This document shows, piece by piece, positions 10,640 through 20,929 of a stretch of DNA of 64,000 nucleotides; positions within the stretch are counted from its first letter, which is position 1, and each line of letters starts with the position of its first letter. The position numbers and the translations under genes are program-made. Location: NCBI GenBank assembly GCA_013180625.2, contig SNVD02007070.1:185001-249000 (forward strand). Reading direction: 5' to 3'. A model generated the notes under the pieces. The model ran no database searches and was not told where the DNA came from. It saw only the letters and a program-made list of their open reading frames with translations. The DNA is from Boswellia sacra. Its lineage: Eukaryota; Streptophyta; Magnoliopsida; Sapindales; Burseraceae.

Positions 10640-11890
10640 TTTTGCTTTAAAATTTCATTTTCAATTTTCTAAAGCTTCATTTATTTCCACCAACTCTTCT
10701 AATTGAGATAACATGATTTTTGACTTCTTTTTGAAAGCATTGATTTTTAAGTTTTTCTTATCAATTTGCACATGTAAATTTTGGAATGCTTCAAGTAATT
10801 CATCATATGAAAGTTTAGGATCATAGTTTAGACTACTTACCTCATCTTCACTTAAAGCCATGAAGCACATGTTTGCCACTTCGCAATCTTCTTCTTCGGT
10901 GGAGCTAGCTTCACTATCATCCCAATTTGTGGCTTTCATTGCTTTGGATTTCTTGTTTTGACTCTTGAAGTAAGGACAATCCATCTTTACATGTCCCGGT
11001 TTTCTTGCACTCATAGCAAATGACTTGATCATTTTTCTTATCTTGCTTTGAGCTTTGCCCTTTGTACTCCCTTCTAGAATTCTTCTTGAATCCTTGGTTT
11101 CTTCTAATCATCCTTTTTAGCTTTCTTGTGATGAATGCAAGATCTTCATCATTTCCTTCATCGTCGGACTCATCATCTTCTTTTGTTGAAGATTTGAAAG
11201 CGATATTTTTATTTTCTTGAAATCTTCTTCATTCTCCTTCAAGGTGATTTCATGAGTCATGAGAGAACCCATAAGTTCTTCTAATGGTAGTTTGGTGAGG
11301 TCCTTTGCTTCTTGAATTGCCGTCACCTTTGGCTCCCAAGATTTTGGTAGACACCTAAGAATCTTTCTCACCATTTCAACATTAGAATAAGATTTACCAA
11401 GAGATTTCAAACTATTAATAATATCCGTAAATCTAGTAAACATTTCAGAAATTGATTCATCCGATTTCATCTTAAAAAGCTCATAACTATGAACTAGCAT
11501 ACTAATTTTGGATTCTTTAACTTGACTAGTTCCTTCATGAGTTACTTCAAGTGTGTGCCATATTTCTTGTGCCGTCGAACAAGTAGATATTCTATTAAAC
11601 TCATTTCTATCTAGAGCACAATATAACACATTCATAGCTTTAGCATTCAAACTCAATTTCTTTTTATCATCTTCACTAAACTCTTTAGGTTCTTTAAGCA
11701 TGCATTCCCTATTTTCAATTTTGGTAGGAACAAAAGGTCCTTCCAAAACAATAGACCATAAATCATAATCAAAAGATTTCAAGAAAATACTCATTCTAGT
11801 TTTTCAATAAGAGTAATCACTTCCATTAAAAAATGGAGGTCTAGAGATAGAAAGTCCCTCAACATATGAAGTTGAATTAAAAGTTACCAT
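10640..11890 (-). pseudogene. Copia gag with nonsense and frameshift mutations
   Basis: The most likely start is the ATG at 11890-11888, in good distance from the primer site. Codon 29 is a TGA (11806-11804) inside the usual gag start segment. The long frame 11794-11117 then carries the conserved UBN2-type gag domain. A frameshift around 11200 moves into the frame with the CCHC knuckle, itself split by another frameshift near 10998: one frame ends in CYECKKTG and the next continues GHVKMDC. A coiled-coil-like, charged tail (10900-10661) follows. Gag would form the virus-like particle. Three breaks make it non-functional. Confidence 0.88.
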
Positions 11891-11931
11891 AGCTCAAAAA
11901 TCGATTAAGATTTAAAAAATTGAGCAACCTT

Positions 11932-11943
11932 GCTCTGATACCA
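11932..11943 (-). promoter_or_regulatory. Copia primer-binding site (initiator tRNA-Met)
   Basis: The minus strand reads TGGTATCAGAGC two bases after the 5' LTR end at 11946. This is the standard complement to the 3' end of plant initiator tRNA-Met, and it fixes the element's orientation. Confidence 0.93.
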
Positions 11944-11945
11944 CT

Positions 11946-12955
11946 TGTTGACCCAGGTATGGCAACCCAAGAGGGGGGTGAATTGGGTTTTTATTTATAA
12001 AAACGGATTTAGAAAACTTTTCTTGAAAGATCAAAATTATTTAAATCTTTCTTTAAGAACAAAGGTGAAGAAGATGAAAATAGAATGCAATCAAGAGAAT
12101 GGCAATAAAGAACAATCACAAGCGCAAGTAAATGTAAAGAGGATAGGGATAGAGAGAGTGCAAACTCGATGTACGTGGTTCGGCAAACCTTGCCTACGTC
12201 CACGGGCTCCTAGCTCCACAAGCTAGGCTTTCCACTAAGTTGTAGAAATCTTTACAACTTGCTTGATGAACAACCACACCAAGACTTTTTCCTTCAACCC
12301 TTGATAACACCACACCAAGAGTTCTTCTTGATAAAAAACCTCACCAAGACAACTTCCTTCAACTCTTGATAACACCACACCAAGAGTTCTTCTTGATGAA
12401 CAAACTCACCAAGGAAAGAGTTTTCTCGAGGATAACTTTTATCCTTTACAAGAAGATCTCACTCTCACCACAATACGAGAACAAAGTAAATTTTTACAAC
12501 AAAAGTACAACTCTCTTCAAATAGTAGACAAAGAGTATAAAAACTCTCTAGACTTGATATTTCTCTTGTTTTTTTGCTTGATAAAATGCTTCTCTTGCTC
12601 TTCTCTTTGTCTTACTGAATGCATGGGAGAAGGGCTCCTATTATAGGCAAATGGGATGAACTTAATCAAGTGAAGACACTAACTCCAAATTTTCTGCCCA
12701 CCATAAAAACCGTAATCTTGTCTGCCAATTTTGTCAATGTTTCGTTTGAAATTTGAAAATCTTGTTCTTAAACTTTGGTGCCTTTAACATGTAGTCTTCT
12801 CCTTAGCTTCAACACTTCATTTTAATAAGCCTCTTCTTGATTTTACAATTATTTCAATGATCTTACTCTTGCACATAGATAAACATGTTAGTAAATCTCA
12901 ATTAATCAATGTGTATTGTTATCATCAAAATTATCATGTAGCCTTAGGGCTAACA
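11946..12955 (-). repeat. Copia 5' LTR
   Basis: 1010 bp, TG...CA ends, about 97 percent identical to the LTR at 6389-7397 with three one-base indels. It is followed by the 5-bp duplication GTTCT at 12956-12960. In the element's sense it holds the promoter; I did not identify a convincing TATA box. Confidence 0.95.
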
Positions 12956-14155
12956 GTTCTTGCTTTATCTGCTCCTGCTGCTCATCAATAGCTTCTAATG
13001 CTTTGTTTTGTTGTAAAGCATTAGTATTATGCCAGTAACCGCCTTTTCAATAGGACCGAACTCTGTTGGATCAAGCTTCTGAACAATCCAGCTTCCAGCA
13101 ACATAATTTCCAGAGGCATTAGAGACGAAATCATTTTCTGGAAATTTGAACATATTTATGGATCCGCCATATCTCATTGAATGAGATCTAGAAAGGAAAT
13201 GAGTTTTGGTCATATGAGTGCAAGATCTAGGATTCTTGCCTTCCAGCTGACACTTTTCACAAGGATAGACAGGAACTGATTCTCTTGGAAAAGAAATTGA
13301 TGTTCTGCCAGCAGACAACTTTTCTATTTTTGGTTTATCATGAACAGTTTGAGGTTTGTTACTCTGCTCATACTCATTAATCCGTTTGGGAGGAAAAACG
13401 AGCTGATTTTGCTTGAAAGTTTGAGGCTGAATGATTATACCATTACCAGTGAGTCTAGTAATAGGCATATTTGTGTGGTTTAAGGAAAAGAGATGTGTTT
13501 GGACTTTATAGGTCATGGAATGATGAATTGCAAGGGCTGACTCATTAGGATTCATTTCTAATCCATGTAACTGGATCATGACTTTGATAGTGTTTGGCAA
13601 AGTAGGCTTGGAAATATCAATGGTAAAGTTAGGCTCAACTTGTATGATGACATGACCTTGATTAAGACCTACCTCAACAGCTAATATCAAAGCTTTTTCA
13701 AAAGACTGCCAATGAGTATCTAAAACAGCAATGAAACAAGTAACATTTTTACCAGTAAGGAATAATGGTTACAATCCTATTCGAATTGCTCCCAGATGAA
13801 TTCCATGGTAGCCTTCACAAATATAACTTTGAATATCTGGTGCAGAAATAATAGGAAGATAGGTTTCTGAGGAACTAAAAGAAATAGACTAGACTGACAC
13901 TTCTGAGGACTTATACACAGATTTGAGTTTTGGACTTCTAAAAGGAACAAGAGCTTTTAGTTTAGGAATAAGAACACTGACATCATAGAACTTATAAGGA
14001 TTAAGAGGATCTAGATGAAAGGGTTGTAGAGAGTTGGGTTTGATATCTGACTCATACTCTGCTTCATAATGGAAGTTTGTGATCGAACTAGAAGAAGAAA
14101 GAATTTCTGAAGAAGAGTTTGACAATTCAGTCTTTGCCATCTCTAGGTTATCCAT
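12956..14155 (-). pseudogene. Endogenous pararetrovirus: movement-protein region
   Basis: A single minus-strand frame runs from the ATG at 14155 to 12995, interrupted by in-frame stops at 13891-13889 and 13771-13769. After a serine-rich start it carries a segment typical of the caulimovirid 30K-type movement protein (start of the domain around 13850-13700), followed by a long tail with four cysteines and histidine around 13250. Movement proteins open plasmodesmata for cell-to-cell spread. The Copia insertion at 12955/6389 lies just downstream; the coat/protease frame resumes at 6388, shifted relative to the end of this frame. A partial inverted copy is at 1298-1690. Confidence 0.85.
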
Positions 14156-14464
14156 TGTCCTTATGTTGCCTCTCAGGGTCTTACCACAAAAGGAGAATAT
14201 AGATATAACTTTTCTTGTGGATCTTAGCTCTTTTCACACGCCACCTTAGCTTTCTTTTCGAGCATTCACACCACAACTGAAAAGTATCCTCAATCTATAT
14301 TTCTTCACTCTGGATAGCCTCAACTGAATGATAACTTCTAACTCAGAAATTCATAAGATATCAAAATGATAAAATTCAATCGACGGCAGGGCCGAACTAA
14401 GAGAACTTTATTATTTTGAACCTTATTTTTCAACTCCTTTTGAGAGGATAGGCTCTGATACCAT
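14156..14464 (-). promoter_or_regulatory. Pararetroviral leader with tRNA-Met primer site
   Basis: This is the non-coding leader between the promoter repeats and the movement-protein ATG. At 14463-14452 the minus strand reads TGGTATCAGAGC, the initiator tRNA-Met primer site that starts minus-strand synthesis in caulimovirids. It lies about 300 bases before the first ATG. No other gene is seen. Confidence 0.8.
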
Positions 14465-15209
14465 AAAAACAAAGAAGCTCAGAGTACAAGCTCTGATAAC
14501 ATTACTAGGGATAAGGTTTACACAAACGATAGACTTACAAGAGACTCGACTCGTATTCCGTGTCCCCAATACAAAGCTATGGTATTCTTTATATAGGCAA
14601 AGCCAAGATACTATGCTAGGATTCTTCCTTATCTCTAAGGAATCTCTTTTACATGACTCACCGTACTTTATGTCACATCACACTACTTTACAACTCATAC
14701 CTTATCACTAACATCATTACACTAGATACCTCACTACATGACTCACACATAAAGACAATATTACATCATTACATTAGCATGACTCATCTCATACTTTATT
14801 ACTTTATATCATACCATAAAAACAAAGAAGCTCAGAGTACAAGCTCTGATACCATAAAAACAAAGAAGCTTAGAGTACAAGCTCTGATACCGTTACTAGG
14901 GATAAGGTTTACACAAACGATAGACTTACAAAAGACTCGGCTAGTATTCCGTGTCCCCAATACAAAGCTATGGTATCTTTTATATAGGCAAAGCCAGAAT
15001 ACTATGCTAGGATGCTTCCTTATCTCTAAGGAATCTTCTTTACATGACTCACCATACTTTATATCACATCACACTACTTTACAACTCATACCTTATCACT
15101 AACATCATTACACTGGACACCTCACTACATGACTCACATATAAAGATAATATTACATCATTACATTAGCATGACTCATCTTATGCTTTATTTACTTTATA
15201 TCACATCAT
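14465..15209 (-). repeat. Two tandem copies of the pararetroviral promoter/leader unit
   Basis: Copy A (about 14465-14818) and copy B (about 14819-15209) are direct repeats with a period near 391 bp. On the minus strand each carries TATATA (14595-14590 and 14986-14981) about 90-100 bases before a primer-site-like TGGTATCAGAGC (perfect at 14854-14843, one mismatch at 14501-14490 and 14892-14881). Each copy can thus supply a TATA box, transcript start and primer site pointing into the viral genes on the left. The open frames at 14653-15232 are chance readings of this repeat. Confidence 0.82.
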
Positions 15210-15218
15210 GTCACATCA

Positions 15219-15443
15219 GGTGTTCAGTGTAATGATGTTAGTGATAAGACATGAGTTGTAAAGTAGTGTGATATAATATAAAGGAAGCATCCTAGCATAG
15301 TATCCTAGCTTTGCCTATATAAAGGATACCATGGCTTTGTATTGGGACACTGAATACTAGCCGAGTCTCTTGTAAGTCTATCATTTGTGTAAACCTTATC
15401 CCTAGTAATGGTATTAGAGCTTGTACTCTGAGCTTTTTTGTTT
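15219..15443 (+). repeat. Inverted third copy of the viral promoter/leader unit
   Basis: This is the reverse complement of copy B with moderate divergence. TATATA lies at 15316-15321 and TGGTATTAGAGC (one mismatch to the tRNA-Met primer site) at 15410-15421, now pointing right. The copy ends at a short (TA)n where the hAT element at 15453 is inserted. The viral promoter units are therefore head to head around 15210. Confidence 0.8.
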
Positions 15444-15452
15444 ATATATATA

Positions 15453-16284
15453 CAGTGACGGACCTACACAACGACCACCGGGGTCTTGGGCCCCCTCTCA
15501 AATTTAAAAAATTCAATATACCCCCTTACTTTGCTTTATCACTTTTACATTCCTTAAAAAAAAAAAATTCAATTTCAAGTTTTATAATTCTCTTTTCTTT
15601 TTTAAGGATTTGAGCTACTTGAGAAATACAATAATATAAGTTAATATTATATTTTAATTAACTTTTATTAGCTTATTCATAAATAGAATTTTAGTTTTCT
15701 ATTTTTATTTATTTAATTCTACATAAATTATATATTTCACTTTATATAAATATTTTTTAATAGTCTAAAAAAAACTCTCAATCAATTGTTACTAAAAATG
15801 TACAAATTTAATGAGTATATGGATGATTCTAGCATATGGTAATGTCTGCATTTTTCTTATAATTTGAAATAAAATCATATATTATATTTTTATCATGTCT
15901 TTCTTTTTATTTTTTATTTATTTGCATCAATTAGATTTAAACAATAGTAATATATTTTCAAAAAATTATTTATAAGAGATTTTTTATTTTATTTCGTTGG
16001 TTTATATTTTTTAGATAAAAAGTAACGTATGTTATAAAATATTTTTTTGAATAGTTATAGAGAGATAATTTGAATTGACATCAAATTTAAAGAAAATGAA
16101 CTCTTTAAAATTTCAAGTCGTTATAGTCATAATGTCCCTCATTTAGGTGTATTTTTATTTTATTTTTTATAAATTTATCATATTATTAAAATTTATCAAA
16201 TAAATTATAAATATTAAAATATTAATGATAATAGTAAAATATTAATGGTGCCGCCCCTTCAATCAAATCCTGGGTCTGCCACTA
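15453..16284. mobile_element. Non-autonomous hAT element, CAGTGGCGGACC family
   Basis: The left terminus CAGTGACGGACC and the right terminus GGGTCTGCCACTA are inverted repeats. The flanking 8-mers TATATATA (15445-15452) and TATATATG (16285-16292) agree in 7 of 8 bases, although they lie in TA-rich DNA. The 832 bp inside are AT-rich with no transposase frame. The element at 49432-50206 is the same family (same ends and a shared GGGCCCC-containing subterminal block). Confidence 0.78.
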
Positions 16285-16292
16285 TATATATG

Positions 16293-16326
<34 letters not shown>

Positions 16327-16332
16327 TGTATT
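16285..16332. repeat. TATG microsatellite
   Basis: A run of TATA followed by about nine ATGT units. Confidence 0.9.
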
Positions 16333-17144
16333 TGATTTTGTTAAACATAATATATATAATAAACTTGTCCTGAATTCAGAAAAATGTCAAAACTACAGTT
16401 TTAGTTAAAGATAGAAACAAAGGACTAAATACTTATAATTGTTGAATCATGTTTCTTTATGCAAAATTCCAGTTCCCATTTCGTCCAATCAATTACTTAG
16501 TGCAACATTCTATGCCACGTTCAATTTCAAGAGGGAATGAAAGTTGTGCATTGACATTTCTAATCTAAATTTCTAATCATATTATCTCTTGATACACACT
16601 TTTCCTTGAAATATTGCATGCTGGCTTGTAATAGTAAAAGTCACATTTCTTTAGTTGGTTTTGAACCATCGAATTGAAATACACACCCCAAAGGGAAAAG
16701 AGGTTAAACCCAACAAAAAAAAGGACTATTAATATTGCAATTTTATATATAAAAAGAAATAGTATAGGCTTATTTAGCAAGTTTATCCATAAAAAAGAAA
16801 GCAAAAGGGGGATTGAGATAATATAAAGATTTAATTATCTAATCGAACTTAAAGAAATATTTCATTGTAGAAAAAGAGGAACATGCATGCTTTTCTATAC
16901 ACTTAGAAATTAAAATATCCTTTAAGTCAGCTATAAGAAGTATATTATTGCATAAAGTATATTATTTGATCTTTAAATGTGTCATACAAAACAAATACTA
17001 AATACTCATAATTTCTCTCTTTGTATATGCATAATTATTCTGGCATTTACTACAGTTTTGGTTGAGTTTTGTTAATAGTTGTTTTCTATCTTTAGTTAAA
17101 GAGGTTATTGATATACATTGTTATATGTAAAGGGTTTTCTCATA
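16333..17144. other. No gene seen
   Basis: AT-rich sequence that may contain the left end of the Mutator-like element (17145-26487). I could not find a matching inverted terminus for 26400-26487 here. Confidence 0.4.
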
Positions 17145-20100
17145 GATGGTTAAAACAAGAGAAAAAAAAACAAGGTATCCAGTGCGAGAGGAACGAAGAA
17201 AGGGAAACAAAGCATGGTATCAAGGGAGAAACGAAAGACACAGAAAGAAAGGATAACTGTACAAGATGAAAAGCCACACGAAGAAATGGTAGGTGATGAG
17301 GTAGGTTGGAACACCCTTTATTTCCAAAATACTTATACATAGTTATCCTTTGAACTTATTACAGTACTCAATAATAATGAAATGGTATTATCGTTGCAGC
17401 CTAAAATCAAGGACACAGATTTTTTTTTTTTTGCAAAGATAACCTGTAGGTCAAAGATCAATGACATTTTAGACAACATTCAGAGTACACTATCGAAGAG
17501 TCAACTAAAATTGTTTAAGGATTCATACTTTGGCCATTTTTTAGGCATGCAAAAAATACAATTTTCATCATGCATTTGCCATAACATGCTTTTGAGGGAA
17601 GTGCATATTGATGATGATGGAATGACCTTTCTTGTTAATGGAAAGAAGGTAACATTCTCATCGAGAAAGTTTGCATCAATTACTAGCTTACAGTTTGGTA
17701 ATTTCCCAAGTTATGATATGTGGAAGAAAATTCCTTAAGAAAAAGGCTTGTGTCATGGGCTACTTGGCAGAAGAGTTAAGTTCGATCATAGGAAATTAGA
17801 AATGGAATTCCTACAAAGCCTAGATAATGATGACATGCTAAGAGTAAAATTACCAATGTTGTATTTCTTAGAGTGTGCATCTTTAGGTAAAGAACCAACA
17901 ACTAAAATTAGGATAGATCATATTCATTTGCTTGATGATATCGTTGTGTTCAATGCATATCCTTAGGGCCAAAAATGCCAGCATGAGAAAGAACATTTAG
18001 GATCAACCTAGCAAATGGAATGTTAAGAAATTGAAGAAGAGCATACACGAAGAGCATTATAACTTACATGGGTTTCCATATGCATTTCAGGTAAATGTGT
18101 TATATCATTTTCCCTTTTGTTGTCCTTTGTTTAATATCTTATAACCTAATTACATCTTCTTTCTGTCTAATAGGTGTGGGTTTATGAGACATTTGACCAT
18201 TGTAATCCTAGATTGGCAATTAAGTTGGAAAAAGAGTGTGCATTCATTCTTAGGTAGATTACGAGAAGTTACCATACCAATAAAGAAGTGCAGGAAATCA
18301 TTTTCTGTCAAAGTCAGATATGAAATATATAAGTTTAGATTTCAAATAAGATGTATAATACATTTGATAACCTTTTGATTTATGTACATTTCATAGGTTG
18401 AAGGTGAATCTCATTTCCATGCACAACCAGGTGAGTCTGCCAAGCCATACACTTTTCACTTTTTGCATTACAGAAAACTAAAGATTATAAAAACGAGGTT
18501 TACACTTAAACATGCTTTAGATGAGGGGGTCAAAGATCAGCATATGACACAAGACGGAGCCACATCGCCTCCTAAAGAAAATGACAATACACCTACCACT
18601 TCACTTCCTGGAGGGGACTCTGTTCATCATAGACCAACTATGTGCTCCAGTATTGAGGAACGATTAGATCGCATGGTAATATTTAGCATTCCTTAATTTG
18701 CTTTTTAACCTTATTGTTTTACTATTGTATAGTACATTTACACTTTACTCTTGTCTATTGTTTTATAGCATGAGAAGGTTGTCCACATAGAGGGTGAAAT
18801 AGGCTATCTTCGAAACACAGAACAAAACATGGAGAATGATATCACTAAACGACTTGATCGGATAGAGAACTCGATTAATCAAATCCTTTCCTTTCTACAA
18901 GTTGGATAAGGAGATTCAAGATAGCAAAATAGTTCTCCCTTTCTAGTGAGTAATACTTTTGCTTTTTTATTTCTTTTGTTATATACAAAAAAAAATTCAG
19001 CATCTCATGTTATGTTATTGATTATAGGTTTTTGATAACTCTTTGAATACTCCATTAATAGAGTGCCATAATGAAAATAAATTAGGGGAGCTAGCCATCG
19101 AATACACTGACACTCACGATGTTGATGTTGTCAATGAAGTTTCAGAACCCAAACATGAGAAAAATATCCACACATCGACATCTCCTCAACAAGTACGAGT
19201 TATTCGTGAGATGCCCCCCCTGCATGCATGTCCCCACCAGATGTCACTGTTATAAGTCAAAGACAGAAGGTTTACTTGCGTAAGCAGCCAATGACACATG
19301 CAAAAGCTTGTAGACCTCCTTACACAAATCGATTGAAAATACACAAACCGAAAGATAAGGAGACCTTGAAAGAATTGAATACTTGGCCACATAACAAAGG
19401 AGATGATCGAAAATTGTAAGTGTGGATCATCCTTGCACTACTTATATGTTTGGTTTTAAAGCATCCGTTCACTTAAATATTTCTTTGGGTCAAAAGCACA
19501 TTCATGTTCTCCTACATTGCTTTTCTTTTGGTGTTGAACTAGGTCCAGTTCTTGGTGACAAGAAGTTCTTTAGAATTATCGTCAAACCTAGAGATTGGTT
19601 GTTTGACTCGGTATGTATGGAAGTCAACATATTAGTGCATATCGTTTATAATATACTTTGAACTAAAGAGTATTCATGATTATAGCACATAGATACTTCA
19701 TTTCGGTTCATCAGGCATAGATATGCAAATCAAAGTTGTCAGTATGCAATAATGAATTTTTTTCAGGTATGCATGAAATCATAATGAAGTGATTTAGAAG
19801 AAATCATGATTTCTTGTGTTTATCGATTCAATGAACTGCCTTGTGTGATGTGCAACAAATCTTATTTGCAAAATTCTCATTATTTGAAAAACAACAACCA
19901 CTTTAGTTTGAGCAGGATGACAGATGCATCGATATGCTAAAGGTGAAACCAAATTTAAAGACATCTCATGGTTGTCCACTGAAAGGGTGAGTTAAAAAAA
20001 ATAACACCATTTCATATCTATGAATATATTTGTTTTGCGATAATGTCTCACGTGCCAATGCTATTGTGTGTTTGGTAGCTTCTTAGGTTTTCATTTCAAT

Positions 20101-20560
20101 AAATGTTGGGCAAATTCATTGAGTGTCGGGAGTAGTTAACTTGAAAGAAAGCAAAATCGATGTATATGACTTGGACCATAATCTGTAGACGGATGATGAA
20201 TTTCAAAGTCAAATGACATCATATGCACATATGGTTCCTTTATTGATACAGGCCATTGATGTGAACAATATGGTAGTACGGATCCATGGCCAGTCATTCG
20301 AGTTCAAGGTGTTCCCCAACAACAGATAAGGTGTCACTTTAATGATCAACAAATTTGTTCCTTTTTTCATAAGTTATCATAAACAAGTAACTAACCATTA
20401 TGTTTTTTTTTTCTTTTGCAATGGAGATCGTGGAGTTTTTGTTATATTCTACCTTCATTTTTTTGATTGCAGGTGAGTCGATGGAAGATATACGTCATCA
20501 GACCATGCTCAAAACCATAGGAAGGAGTTAGCTGCAGATATGTTTGATATGAGATTGTAG
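17145..20560 (+). pseudogene. ULP1-type (C48) peptidase gene carried by a Mutator-like element
   Basis: Exon-like blocks on the plus strand: a possible first exon from the ATG at 17145; frames 17382-17738 and 17748-17966, which resemble the plant DUF1985 domain (GHFL, LLREVH, HLLDD, FNAYP); later blocks at about 18030-18090, 18180-18700 and 19230-19660; then HIDTSFRFIRHRYA near 19690 and a C48 core near 20110-20310 (VNLKESKIDVYDLD). ULP1 enzymes cleave SUMO; such genes are carried by Kaonashi-type Mutator elements. Breaks: a stop at 17736-17738, TGA directly after the putative catalytic histidine (20118-20123), a stop in the core near 20190, and CGT (Arg, 20429-20431) where the catalytic Cys of GDCGVFVI belongs. 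Not an active protease. Confidence 0.75.
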
Positions 20561-20929
20561 AAATGAGTTGTTAAACCATGTTTACATTTCCCATTTTACA
20601 AACCATGACAAAATGTATTATTTTTTGAGTTTGTTCACGCTCTATCGAAATACAACCTGCATCATGTTCTTACAAGTCCTCTCAATCTCTGTAATGCTCT
20701 TGTGGATATGTCTTTGATTCAAGGGCATGAGTAATTGCAAATTCATATAACCTTTGTTTATTTTAGAGTCTTTGTATATATGTATAAGTGATTGAATAGT
20801 AATATCCATTTGGTAATTATATGCAAGTTTTTTTCCTCTGACAAAAGAACTCGTGACAATAGTGTGAATTTAGAATGTTGTTGACAATTCCTGCAGGAAT
20901 AGGTCATACAAGAAAGTCATGCAAAAATT

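Larger units (their letters stand above)
6389..12955 (-). mobile_element. Complete Copia LTR retrotransposon inserted in the pararetrovirus
   Basis: The element runs TGTTGACCCAGG...TTAGGGCTAACA (plus-strand view) with two LTRs of about 1.01 kb. It is flanked by a perfect 5-bp duplication, GTTCT at 6384-6388 and 12956-12960. The coding order on the minus strand is gag, protease, integrase, RT, which is Copia order. The primer site next to the LTR at 11946 matches tRNA-Met, and a purine tract lies next to the other LTR. The coiled-coil-rich gag and the second zinc-finger-like stretch suggest a Sirevirus/Tork-like lineage, but I cannot fix this. I count about 26 differences between the LTRs (about 2.6 percent), mostly transitions. 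It cannot move on its own: gag and pol carry stops and frameshifts and the RNase H core is missing. Confidence 0.96.

Noticed and set aside
14653..15232. A 149-codon and a 62-codon plus-strand frame
   Set aside because: They lie in the duplicated viral promoter/leader and repeat the same residues; there is no sign of coding.
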